A stretch of DNA of 5,684 nucleotides from Acinetobacter sp. UBA6641 (GCA_002455755.1 DKLL01000134.1:1-5684), one strand, 5' to 3'; counted from the stretch's first letter, positions 1 through 5,548 are shown. The notes: generated by a model not told the origin, from the letters alone. Numbers and translations are program-made.

Positions 1-1004
1 AATTACGTCAAGACATCGGCAATTTACAAATGATGAGCAGTGCCATTGCACAAATTGACATGCTGGCCAATTTTGCCCATCAGGCCCGTTTGCGCAACTG
101 GTCCCGTCCAGAATTCAGCCCTGAAATTGGGGTTAAAATTGTTGCAGGACGACATCCTGTAGTTGAAGCCTTAAGCAAAACCGCTTTTACGCCGAACGAT
201 ACCACTTTGGACTTTAATCACCGTATGGCCATTGTGACCGGACCCAATATGGGCGGTAAATCAACCTTTATGCGCCAAACTGCGCTGATCAGTTTACTGG
301 CCTATTGCGGTTGCTATGTTCCGGCCAGATCGGCAGTGTTAGGCCCGATTGATCGCGTGTTTACCCGTATCGGTTCTGCAGATGACCTATCAACCGGCAA
401 ATCAACCTTTATGGTGGAAATGACCGAAACTTCACAAATTCTGCATCATGCCACCAGCCAGTCTTTGGTGCTGATGGATGAAGTCGGACGTGGGACCAGT
501 ACTTATGATGGCCTGTCTTTGGCTTGGGCTTGTGTGATTGACCTGAGCAAACGGATTAAATGCCTGTGTCTGTTTGCCACCCATTACTTTGAACTCACTG
601 AACTGGGCAAGGAATCGGGAATTGATAACTATCATGTTACGGCCAAGGAAATGAACGGCAATCTCATTCTGCTGCACAAGGTGCAGCACGGCCCTGCCAG
701 TCAAAGTCATGGCTTACAGGTAGCGAAACTCGCCGGGATTCCTGCCAGCGTGATTAAAGAGGCACAAAACCGGTTAAAGATTTTGGAAAAGCAGCAACAT
801 CAGCATCAACAACTGAATAAAGCCATACAAAATGACCTGTTTAGCGCAATAGATGAACCCGCCGTTGAAATCATAGAGCGTGTGGTAGAAATTGAAAAAG
901 AGATTCCTGCCCTGAATCTGTTAAGGTCACTGGATGTGGATAATCTTTCTCCTCGCGAAGCCTTGCAACAGATTTATGCATTAAAGGATGCCCTAGAAGG
1001 CTAA
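1..1004 (+). CDS. mutS: DNA mismatch repair protein MutS, C-terminal part (5' end outside window)
   Basis: The frame is open from the left edge (first full codon at base 3), so about 333 C-terminal residues are visible; the family is usually about 850-880 residues, so the mismatch-binding, connector and most lever/clamp domains lie upstream. Seen here: the end of the lever helices, then the ABC-type ATPase domain with Walker [10 protein letters not shown] (bases 240-266), the [11 protein letters not shown] signature segment (about 387-422), Walker [12 protein letters not shown] (468-500) and the ATHYFELT switch-histidine segment (about 576-599). A helix-turn-helix-like [13 protein letters not shown] follows. 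Near the C-terminus is QNDLF (828-842), a good match to the beta-clamp-binding pentapeptide, and the protein ends with the conserved [17 protein letters not shown] segment that in E. coli belongs to the tetramerisation tail. MutS recognises mispairs and recruits MutL using ATP. No key ATPase residue is missing. The ATGs at 30 and 33 are internal methionines, not the start. Confidence 0.97.
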   Translation, partial: LRQDIGNLQMMSSAIAQIDMLANFAHQARLRNWSRPEFSPEIGVKIVAGRHPVVEALSKTAFTPNDTTLDFNHRMAIVTGPNMGGKSTFMRQTALISLLAYCGCYVPARSAVLGPIDRVFTRIGSADDLSTGKSTFMVEMTETSQILHHATSQSLVLMDEVGRGTSTYDGLSLAWACVIDLSKRIKCLCLFATHYFELTELGKESGIDNYHVTAKEMNGNLILLHKVQHGPASQSHGLQVAKLAGIPASVIKEAQNRLKILEKQQHQHQQLNKAIQNDLFSAIDEPAVEIIERVVEIEKEIPALNLLRSLDVDNLSPREALQQIYALKDALEG

Positions 1005-1019
1005 TTCTAATCTGGTTCA

Positions 1020-1049
1020 GAAAAAGACTTCTAAATAGAAGTCTTTTTC
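1020..1049 (+). terminator. Intrinsic terminator of mutS
   Basis: A perfect stem of 12 pairs (1021-1032 with 1037-1048, AAAAAGACTTCT against its complement), extended by a G-C pair at 1020/1049, closes a 4-base AAAT loop. It lies 15 bases after the mutS stop and its 3' arm is the U-tract. The A-tract on the other side makes it symmetrical, so it could also stop minus-strand transcripts, although none is expected here. Confidence 0.88.
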
Positions 1050-1083
1050 ATTTATGACATATATTTAATGAAATATTCAATTT

Positions 1084-1112
1084 TTATCAGAATTAACAGC
1101 CCTATATATAAC
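1084..1112 (+). promoter_or_regulatory. Candidate distal promoter of fdxA
   Basis: TTATCA (1084-1089) and TATAAC (1107-1112) are separated by 17 bases, matching the sigma-70 consensus at 4 of 6 and 5 of 6 positions. It sits just after the mutS terminator and would give a leader of about 85 bases for fdxA. The region is AT-rich, so chance matches are likely; this site competes with the candidate at 1131-1160. Confidence 0.3.
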
Positions 1113-1130
1113 AAATATCAATAAAAGCAA

Positions 1131-1160
1131 TTGTTACTTAGCAGCATTTTTGCCTAAAAT
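1131..1160 (+). promoter_or_regulatory. Candidate proximal promoter of fdxA
   Basis: TTGTTA (1131-1136) and TAAAAT (1155-1160) are spaced 18 bases apart, again 4 of 6 and 5 of 6 to the sigma-70 boxes. The start would fall near 1167, leaving a leader of about 38 bases. With the mutS terminator upstream, fdxA needs its own promoter, and this is the better placed of the two candidates. Confidence 0.42.
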
Positions 1161-1204
1161 ACAGCAAGAGTAATTAGAACCAAATTTTTTAGGTAGCTGT
1201 CGCC

Positions 1205-1528
1205 ATGACCTTTGTTGTCACTGAAAATTGTATTAAATGTAAATACCAAGACTGCGTAGAAGTTTGTCCGGTAGATTGTTTCTACGAAGGTCCAAATTTC
1301 CTCGTAATTAGTCCAGATGAATGTATTGACTGTGCATTATGCGAGCCAGAATGTCCGGCAAATGCCATTTTCTCTGAAGATGAGTTACCTGAGGGTCAGG
1401 AAGTCTTTATTGAACTGAATGCTGAACTGTCGCAAAAATGGCCAAACATCACTCAAATTGGTGAACAGCCTGCCGATCGTGAAGAATGGAACGGTAAAGC
1501 CGACAAGTTACAGTATTTGGAAAAATAA
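1205..1528 (+). CDS. fdxA: FdxA-type 7Fe ferredoxin ([3Fe-4S][4Fe-4S])
   Basis: A 107-residue acidic cytoplasmic electron carrier, almost the same length and wording as Azotobacter vinelandii ferredoxin I in its first 60 residues. Nine cysteines are visible: C9, C12, C17, C21, C25, C40, C43, C46 and C50. By analogy with ferredoxin I, C9, C17 and C50 hold the [3Fe-4S] cluster and C21, C40, C43 and C46 the [4Fe-4S] cluster, while C12 and C25 are free. The first motif (C-x2-C-x4-C-x3-C-P) has the longer spacing typical of the 3Fe site; the second is the classic C-x2-C-x2-C-x3-C-P. The C-terminal half (about 55-107) is the family's characteristic cap with no cysteines. The ATG has a modest AGGT Shine-Dalgarno 10 bases upstream (1191-1194). 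It is a stand-alone gene between two terminators, so the redox partner cannot be read from context. Confidence 0.97.
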   Translation: MTFVVTENCIKCKYQDCVEVCPVDCFYEGPNFLVISPDECIDCALCEPECPANAIFSEDELPEGQEVFIELNAELSQKWPNITQIGEQPADREEWNGKADKLQYLEK

Positions 1529-1546
1529 GACTGTTCTTGGACTTGC

Positions 1547-1577
1547 AAAAAAGATCAGCGTTTGCTGATCTTTTTTT
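1547..1577 (+). terminator. Intrinsic terminator of fdxA
   Basis: A perfect 13-bp stem (1547-1559 with 1564-1576, AAAAAAGATCAGC against its complement) with a GTTT loop and a run of seven T residues, starting 18 bases after the fdxA stop. It isolates fdxA from the peptidase gene downstream. Confidence 0.9.
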
Positions 1578-1612
1578 ATACTTAAAAAAACATTTGATTG
1601 CAATATTTTCAA

Positions 1613-1639
1613 ATTTTATCCTTCAAATTGGATTAAAAT
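1613..1639. repeat. Imperfect inverted repeat upstream of the M15 lipoprotein gene
   Basis: ATTTTATCC (1613-1621) can pair with GGATTAAAAT (1630-1639) with a single extra T, around an 8-base TTCAAATT loop; the same octamer TTCAAATT also occurs at 1608-1615. It lies 31 bases before the chosen start and could be an operator or simply low-complexity AT sequence. Confidence 0.25.
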
Positions 1640-1655
1640 AGCTCGTATTTATAAA
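1628..1655 (+). promoter_or_regulatory. Weak candidate promoter of the M15 lipoprotein gene
   Basis: TTGGAT (1628-1633) and TATAAA (1650-1655) are separated by 16 bases. The -10 is good (5 of 6), the -35 poor (3 of 6). Transcription would begin near 1662, leaving under 10 bases before the ATG at 1671, which would fit the absence of any Shine-Dalgarno there. An alternative is TTGATT (1594-1599) with TATCCT (1617-1622) at 17 bases. Confidence 0.25.
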
Positions 1656-1670
1656 TATTTGATTTCTATA

Positions 1671-2384
1671 ATGAAGCATGTTTTAAAGGGCTTACTGGGC
1701 TTAAGCCTAGTCCCACTTGTCATGATTGGATGTACCACATCTCCTCAGAAACAAGGGCAAATACCCGATGGAAAACGGATCTTCATTCCTCAGGAACGCA
1801 TTATTCTTGAGCGCCCAATTCCACCTAAAACAGTACCTTATGTTTATAATTCATGGGTAGCGTTGGGTGATAATTTGCATCGCGTGCGTGAATATGAAAA
1901 TTTTCTGGAACGTAACGGTGTAGGCAATATTATTCCAAGTTTCGAATTAATGCGTTCTGCTCGCGACTGGCAAAAATGTGGTCGGGCTCAATACATGATT
2001 CCAAATCGTGAATTGTGGAATAATCAAATTGCGACTTTGCGCGTATTTAAATATCTGGTTGCCGCCAAAGTGCTTACCGACTTTGAAGTGACCTCAGTTT
2101 ATCGTGATTTACCTCTGAACCAATGTGCCGGTGGTGCCAGTTCATCACGTCACTTGTTTAATTCGGCCATCGATTTCCGCATTGGACCTGAAATTCCGCA
2201 AGCTCAAGATTATGCTTTTATTGAAAATACCAAATTTAAATTATGCCAGTTCTGGGCACAGCATGGACAAAGCCTGAATATGGGACTTGGACTATATGCT
2301 TCCGGTCAAATCCATATTGATACCCAAGGTTACCGCACTTGGGGACCCGACCTGTCACGTCACAGCTCGATGTGTAATTTTTAA
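1671..2384 (+). CDS. Lipoprotein with M15-family zinc D-Ala-D-Ala peptidase domain
   Basis: A 237-residue protein from the ATG at 1671; a TTG at 1659 would add four residues but gives a poorer signal peptide, and neither start has a clear Shine-Dalgarno. Residues 1-20 are a lipoprotein signal: MKHVLK, a hydrophobic stretch, then VMIGC with C21 as the probable lipidated cysteine; Thr at +2 suggests sorting to the outer membrane. The C-terminal half carries the M15A pattern: TSVYRD (about 141-146), a GGASSSRH segment, S-x-H-x2-N-S-A-I-D (S159, H161, D168) and G-x-I-H-I-D followed by R-x-W (H215, D217, R222, W224). H161, D168 and H215 are the expected zinc ligands. By family it should trim peptide stems or cross-links of peptidoglycan from the periplasmic face; exact bond specificity is unknown. 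Four further cysteines (C103, C152, C192, C235) could form disulfides. A stand-alone transcription unit. Confidence 0.82.
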   Translation: MKHVLKGLLGLSLVPLVMIGCTTSPQKQGQIPDGKRIFIPQERIILERPIPPKTVPYVYNSWVALGDNLHRVREYENFLERNGVGNIIPSFELMRSARDWQKCGRAQYMIPNRELWNNQIATLRVFKYLVAAKVLTDFEVTSVYRDLPLNQCAGGASSSRHLFNSAIDFRIGPEIPQAQDYAFIENTKFKLCQFWAQHGQSLNMGLGLYASGQIHIDTQGYRTWGPDLSRHSSMCNF

Positions 2385-2400
2385 AATAATCCACTGATAC

Positions 2401-2428
2401 AAAAAGAGATCTTGCTGATCTCTTTTTT
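2401..2428 (+). terminator. Intrinsic terminator of the M15 lipoprotein gene
   Basis: A perfect 11-bp stem (2401-2411 with 2417-2427, AAAAAGAGATC against its complement), a TTGCT loop and six T residues, 16 bases after the stop. It shares its TTGCTGATCT core with the fdxA terminator. Confidence 0.87.
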
Positions 2429-2487
2429 ATTGCCCTATTTTCAATAAATCAAAACGATAAATTGCACTCTGAATGGAAAGGTTTAAA

Positions 2488-2511
2488 ATGCATGCATCGC
2501 AACACAGGTGA
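2488..2511 (+). CDS. Possible 7-codon upstream ORF before the O-methyltransferase
   Basis: An ATG at 2488, six bases after an AAAGG Shine-Dalgarno-like run (2477-2481), opens the frame MHASQHR and stops at TGA 2509-2511. That TGA is part of the AGGTGA ribosome binding site of the methyltransferase, whose ATG follows 7 bases later, in another frame. The arrangement could couple translation of the two. An in-frame ATG at 2473 would lengthen it to 12 codons but has no ribosome binding site. Its start sits in a 10-base palindrome, ATGCATGCAT. So short a frame could be chance. Confidence 0.3.
   Translation: MHASQHR
2506..2511 (+). promoter_or_regulatory. Ribosome binding site AGGTGA deciding the methyltransferase start
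   Basis: AGGTGA ends 7 bases before the ATG at 2519. It is the best Shine-Dalgarno in the area and favours that ATG over the in-frame TTG at 2462 and ATG at 2492, whose residues also look unlike the family's N-terminus. Confidence 0.65.
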
Positions 2512-2518
2512 CCAGACT

Positions 2519-3184
2519 ATGCAACAAATGTGGACAGAGATTGATGCTTACATCGATGCACATTTAATTCCAGAAGACCCCATTCTGCTACAGACATTAA
2601 AAAACACTGAAGATAAAGGTTTTCCAGATCACCTCGCCGTCGCGCCCAATCAGGGCATGCTGCTGCAAATGCTGATTCAGATGAACAAATGCAAGCGCGT
2701 GCTTGAACTGGGTACTTTTGCTGCCTACAGCACCATGTGGCTGGCTCGTGCCCTGCCTGATGATGGCTACATCCTGACCATTGAAGGTCGTGATACCCAT
2801 GCGGCTTTGGGTCAGGAAAACATTGATCGTGCCAAACTTCCGCAGACCATTGATCTTAAAGTCGGTCGTGCTGCAGACGTATTAAAGGCATTACCTGCCG
2901 ATTTTGAGCCCTTTGACTTTGTGTTTATTGATGCCGACAAACAAAGCTATGCAGAGTATCTAGAACTCAGCTTAAACCTGTCCCATTCAGGGACCATTAT
3001 TGTGCTGGATAACGTCATTCGCGCTGGTGAGATCATTAATCCGGACAATCACAAACCAAGTATTGAGGGCATTCGCGATATGTTTGCAGCCTTGCAAGAC
3101 CATCCTCGAATTCTCTCCTGTACCGCATTACAAACAGTTGGCAGCAAAGGCCATGATGGATTTGCCCTGGCCATAGTGAAATAA
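2519..3184 (+). CDS. SAM-dependent O-methyltransferase, caffeoyl-CoA OMT-like family
   Basis: A 221-residue cytoplasmic class I methyltransferase from the ATG at 2519; starts at 2462 (TTG) or 2492 (ATG) would add 19 or 9 residues that look like leader sequence. The N-terminal segment MWTEIDAYI to about residue 50 is the helical part typical of this family. Motif I, VLELGTFAAYSTMWLARALP (about 61-80), is the SAM-binding glycine-containing loop; an acidic residue (E89, in TIEGRD) should hold the ribose. FVFIDADKQSY (about 134-144) and VLDNVI (about 162-167) supply the D-x-D and D-N acidic residues that bind the divalent metal in this family. Length and motif order are normal and complete. The methyl acceptor is usually a catechol-like hydroxyl in characterised members, but nothing in the neighbourhood identifies the substrate, so no symbol is given. 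It is preceded by a terminator and a possible mini-ORF, and followed by a convergent gene. Confidence 0.9.
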   Translation: MQQMWTEIDAYIDAHLIPEDPILLQTLKNTEDKGFPDHLAVAPNQGMLLQMLIQMNKCKRVLELGTFAAYSTMWLARALPDDGYILTIEGRDTHAALGQENIDRAKLPQTIDLKVGRAADVLKALPADFEPFDFVFIDADKQSYAEYLELSLNLSHSGTIIVLDNVIRAGEIINPDNHKPSIEGIRDMFAALQDHPRILSCTALQTVGSKGHDGFALAIVK

Positions 3185-3200
3185 TATGACACAAAGGTTA

Positions 3201-3221
3201 AAAAACAGTCTTTTTGTTTTT
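3201..3221. terminator. Weak two-way terminator candidate between convergent genes
   Basis: AAAAACA (3201-3207) can pair with TGTTTTT (3215-3221) around a 7-base loop, with T-rich sequence after it on the plus strand and TTTTTT on the minus strand. Only two of the seven pairs are not A-T, or fewer, so the hairpin is weak; it is proposed because the converging genes need terminators and no better one is visible. Confidence 0.3.
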
Positions 3222-3257
3222 CTATTTTTTTATTAATAACTTACAAATACTGTCCAT

Positions 3258-3288
3258 ATAGTTATCCACAAGTTATGCGGATAACTAT
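3258..3288. repeat. 10-bp inverted repeat containing a perfect DnaA box
   Basis: ATAGTTATCC (3258-3267) and GGATAACTAT (3279-3288) are perfect complements separated by 11 bases. The left arm continues into TTATCCACA (3262-3270), the strongest form of the DnaA box. On the other strand, 3276-3284 reads TTATCCGCA, one mismatch from it, giving two head-to-head sites 5 bases apart. There is no T-tract on either side, so it is not a canonical intrinsic terminator. It lies in the gap between convergent genes. Confidence 0.6.
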
Positions 3289-3326
3289 GCATAATTATTC
3301 ATCACACCGATCAAGTGCGGATGAAC

Positions 3327-4169
3327 TTATTTCACCACCAGTAAGGGTACGGTTGAATTTCGGAAGATACTGGTTGCCACGCTTCCCAAAAAGAACTGGC
3401 GAATTTTACTGTGACTAAATGCACCGAGCAATATCAGTTGTATGCCGTGTTCGCTTTGGTATTCCAGTATATTTTCCGAGACATCGCCATAACGGTATTC
3501 AGTCACCACATCCATTCCGGCATCACGTAAATACTGTGAAGGCTCATTCAGAAGTTCCGGATGATCACCTACATATAACAGGTGACATTGCAATAATCTG
3601 AGTAAATCACTTTGCGCGACACGTTTCATCAGATTAACGCAGGTCGGTGAATATTCATAGGCAAAAATAAATCGTGTGGGTGGCTTAAACTGTTCCCCCA
3701 CGGTCATGATGGTACATTTTGCACCACGGATAAAATTTTCCACATTACTGCCTATCGGCTTGTTTCGTTCCGCAGAACGTTCTCCAACCCGGCCAATAAC
3801 AGCAATATCATCTTCTTGCAGCACATGAAAACTTTGCTCTAAAAAATCCCCTTTTTCTTGCAGGTGTGAGGCGGTGAGCTGATACTTTTGCTGAATCATT
3901 TCAGAAATATGGTTTAAAAGATTATTGCTGTAATCGAGTGCCAGCTCACTTTGTTTTTGTTCAAGTTCTGCCAGTTCTTTGAGTAACATTGCATTACTTT
4001 CAAACCCAATTACCCCACTGATTTCACCCAAATGATAACTCGCAGGGTAATAATCTAAAACCTGTAATAATACCAGTTCACGTTGTGTCTGCTTTGCAAC
4101 CCATGCCGCAGCTTCAGCAACCGCGTTTACGCATGGAGAAGAATCAATACAAGCGATTACACGTTTCAT
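3327..4169 (-). CDS. Tandem-domain universal stress protein (UspA family)
   Basis: A 280-residue soluble protein starting at the ATG at 4169, which has GAGG five bases upstream; a TTG at 4190 in the same frame would add 7 residues without a good ribosome binding site. Two Usp folds are fused. Domain 1 (about 1-160) begins KRVIACIDSSP, with D9 in the place of the adenine-contacting aspartate, and ends with VIGRVGERSAERNKPIGS, a slightly stretched form of the G-x2-G-x9-G-S/T ATP loop (10 residues between the second and third glycine). Domain 2 (about 165-280) begins FIFAYEYSP, where tyrosine takes the place of that aspartate, and ends GAFSHSKIRQFFLGS, with serine for the second glycine. Such proteins respond to starvation and stress; partners are unknown. 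The gene follows the acyltransferase on the same strand after 134 bases with no clear terminator between, so part of its transcription could be read-through. Confidence 0.93.
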   Translation of the reverse strand: MKRVIACIDSSPCVNAVAEAAAWVAKQTQRELVLLQVLDYYPASYHLGEISGVIGFESNAMLLKELAELEQKQSELALDYSNNLLNHISEMIQQKYQLTASHLQEKGDFLEQSFHVLQEDDIAVIGRVGERSAERNKPIGSNVENFIRGAKCTIMTVGEQFKPPTRFIFAYEYSPTCVNLMKRVAQSDLLRLLQCHLLYVGDHPELLNEPSQYLRDAGMDVVTEYRYGDVSENILEYQSEHGIQLILLGAFSHSKIRQFFLGSVATSIFRNSTVPLLVVK

Positions 4170-4234
4170 TTTCGCCTCGCTTTTCGCCAATCCAGGCTTT
4201 AAGTCTAATTGTTATTTTTAACTTAGCATATCTG

Positions 4235-4261
4235 TTACATACTTTGCATGCTTTTATGTAA
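4235..4261. repeat. Inverted repeat TTACATA-N13-TATGTAA upstream of the stress protein gene
   Basis: Seven-base perfect arms (4235-4241 and 4255-4261) flank a 13-base spacer that itself contains the palindrome GCATGC. It is centred about 79 bases before the ATG at 4169. No T-tract follows on the minus strand, so it reads more like an operator than a terminator for the acyltransferase. I could not place a convincing sigma-70 promoter around it. Confidence 0.3.
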
Positions 4262-4303
4262 TCGAATTTACACCCCGATTCATCTTCATTTTATTGGATT
4301 TTT

Positions 4304-4921
4304 TTAATTACGATGTCGGATAAATCTTGCCGGATTACCGGCGACAATAGTGGCTTTTTCAACATTTTTTGTGACCATGCTATTCATGCCGACAATAGCA
4401 TGAGCATCAATCTTTATCCCATCTTTGACGCCTACATGCGCACCCAGCCACACATCCTGCCCAATCTCGATGCCCTGAGAACGTACCGCTTGCTGGTAAA
4501 TGGGCTGCGCAAGTTGCATACCGTGATCGAAAGCATATAGATGACAATATGCAGCCATACGCACCTGATCATGCAGCTTGATCCCCATACGTCCACCATC
4601 AAGAATACAATGATGGTTAATGGCCACTTCATTGCCAATCTCTAAAGGGCCATGCAAGGTACAGTCTGCGGCAATAAAGGAATTGTCTCCAATCGTGATT
4701 TTCCGGCCCGGCTCGGCAAAAATATGGGCCAGTGGTGAAATGAAACAGTTTTCACCAATTTCTACGGTTTCCATTTCCATTAAATAAGCTTGATATTGCT
4801 TTTGCCACTCTTCAGCCCAACCACGATTTTTCGGTTTTAATGACCAGTACAGCCAAGGCATATAATTCAAACGATGCTTGTGCTGTTCGCGATATTTTAA
4901 TAACGGGTCTTGCTCAGTCAT
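4304..4921 (-). CDS. Hexapeptide-repeat (left-handed beta-helix) acyltransferase
   Basis: A 205-residue protein. An N-terminal helical segment of about 50 residues (rich in aromatic and charged residues) precedes repeated [IV]-G-x4 turns from about residue 54 to 180: IGENCF, IGDNSF, IGNEVA, the imperfect IKLHDQV turn, IGQDVW, then IDAHAIVGMNSMVTKNV and a closing GNPAR-F-IR, the usual end of the maltose/serine O-acetyltransferase-like group. H133 in YAFDHGMQ lies where these enzymes often carry their catalytic histidine. By family it is a trimer transferring acetyl from acetyl-CoA; the acceptor (sugar, antibiotic, lipid or other) is not identifiable, so no symbol is given. Its ATG overlaps the stop of the yigZ-like gene (ATGACTGA, 8 bases shared), with only a weak AGAAGAG ribosome binding site 7 bases upstream, so it is probably translationally coupled to that gene. 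Confidence 0.9.
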   Translation of the reverse strand: MTEQDPLLKYREQHKHRLNYMPWLYWSLKPKNRGWAEEWQKQYQAYLMEMETVEIGENCFISPLAHIFAEPGRKITIGDNSFIAADCTLHGPLEIGNEVAINHHCILDGGRMGIKLHDQVRMAAYCHLYAFDHGMQLAQPIYQQAVRSQGIEIGQDVWLGAHVGVKDGIKIDAHAIVGMNSMVTKNVEKATIVAGNPARFIRHRN

Positions 4922-5513
4922 GTTCAGGCTCTTCTACAATTTTGAGTTGTTCACGGCCACGGCTTATATCCTGAATTTTCAGTGCCAAAGGCCCGATTTG
5001 ATGGACTTGCAACAAAGCATCGACCTGTACGCCTGTAGCCGTATATTGTTCCTGAAATTCGATGTGTTGCTGGTTTAGCTCATATTGAAAAATAGCCCAT
5101 TCATTGAACTGGCAGGAAAAACTGACCTTTTTCTTTTCCACCAGTTCAATTTTCTCCGCCAGTAACAGGCACTGCCCGGCACAGCCACCATAGGCACGCA
5201 CCAGACCGCCTGTACCCAGTTTAATACCGCCATACCAGCGGTTGACCAGAACGATGATATTGTTTAATTCATTGCCTTCAATACTGGCTAGAATCGGCCG
5301 GCCTGCTGTGCCTGATGGTTCACCATCGTCATTAAAACGGACATTATGGCCTATTTTCCATGCCCAGCACTGATGTGTCGTGGTGCTATCTTTATGCAGC
5401 TCCAAAAAGTTTTTTATATCCTGTTCATTTTCTACTGGTGCAGCAATCGCCTGAAAGCGACTTTTTTTAATGTCTTCTTCGAAAGAAACAGATGAGGCAA
5501 TGGTAAATGACAT
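4914..5513 (-). CDS. yigZ: YigZ/IMPACT family protein (UPF0029 + DUF1949)
   Basis: A 199-residue cytoplasmic protein, close to the roughly 205 of E. coli YigZ. I choose the ATG at 5513 because it puts the conserved EEDIKKSRF 13-20 residues in, as in YigZ, and because a -10-like TATACT (5543-5548) lies upstream of it; an ATG at 5588 would add 25 residues unlike the family. The N-terminal IMPACT domain (about 1-112) shows KKSRF (16-20), HQCWAW (47-52), FNDDGEPSGTAGRP (60-73) and RWYGGIKLGTGGLVRAYGG (92-110). Domain 2 (about 125-190) fits the ferredoxin-like DUF1949 fold also found in elongation factor G. The eukaryotic relative IMPACT competes with GCN1 for the kinase GCN2; the bacterial role is not established. 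There is no strong Shine-Dalgarno before the ATG. It is the first gene of an overlapping pair with the acyltransferase. Confidence 0.93.
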   Translation of the reverse strand: MSFTIASSVSFEEDIKKSRFQAIAAPVENEQDIKNFLELHKDSTTTHQCWAWKIGHNVRFNDDGEPSGTAGRPILASIEGNELNNIIVLVNRWYGGIKLGTGGLVRAYGGCAGQCLLLAEKIELVEKKKVSFSCQFNEWAIFQYELNQQHIEFQEQYTATGVQVDALLQVHQIGPLALKIQDISRGREQLKIVEEPEHD

Positions 5514-5542
5514 AAATCTAGAACAAATAACAGCACTACGGC

Positions 5543-5548
5543 AGTATA
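5543..5548 (-). promoter_or_regulatory. Candidate -10 box of the yigZ-like/acyltransferase operon
   Basis: On the minus strand this reads TATACT, 5 of 6 to the sigma-70 -10 box, giving a leader of about 25-30 bases before the ATG at 5513. The hexamer 17 bases upstream (TCTGCA, 5566-5571) is a poor -35, so the call rests on the -10 and its position. Confidence 0.4.

Noticed and set aside
432..710. Minus-strand open frame of 92 codons within mutS
   Set aside because: It lies fully antisense to the MutS ATPase motifs and its translation shows no recognisable domain; it is a shadow of the real gene.
1061..1076. Short palindrome ATATTT-AATG-AAATAT after the mutS terminator
   Set aside because: It is pure A/T with 6-base arms in an AT-rich gap, so chance is a sufficient explanation.
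2597..2800. Minus-strand open frame inside the O-methyltransferase gene
   Set aside because: It is antisense to the conserved SAM-binding part and has no family features.
3298..3325. TTCATC/GATGAA inverted repeat just after the stress protein stop, as a possible terminator
   Set aside because: The stem is only 6 pairs with a large, poorly pairing interior and has no T-tract on the minus strand.
3419..3601. Plus-strand open frame inside the universal stress protein gene
   Set aside because: It is antisense to the second Usp domain, which is clearly coding; no ribosome binding site or motif supports it.
4313..4638. Open frames on both strands overlapping the acyltransferase gene
   Set aside because: The hexapeptide repeats fix the real frame; the other frames have no motifs.
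4878..5078. Plus-strand open frame across the yigZ-like/acyltransferase junction
   Set aside because: It opposes two well-supported genes and its translation is low-complexity and hydrophobic without a family match I recognise.
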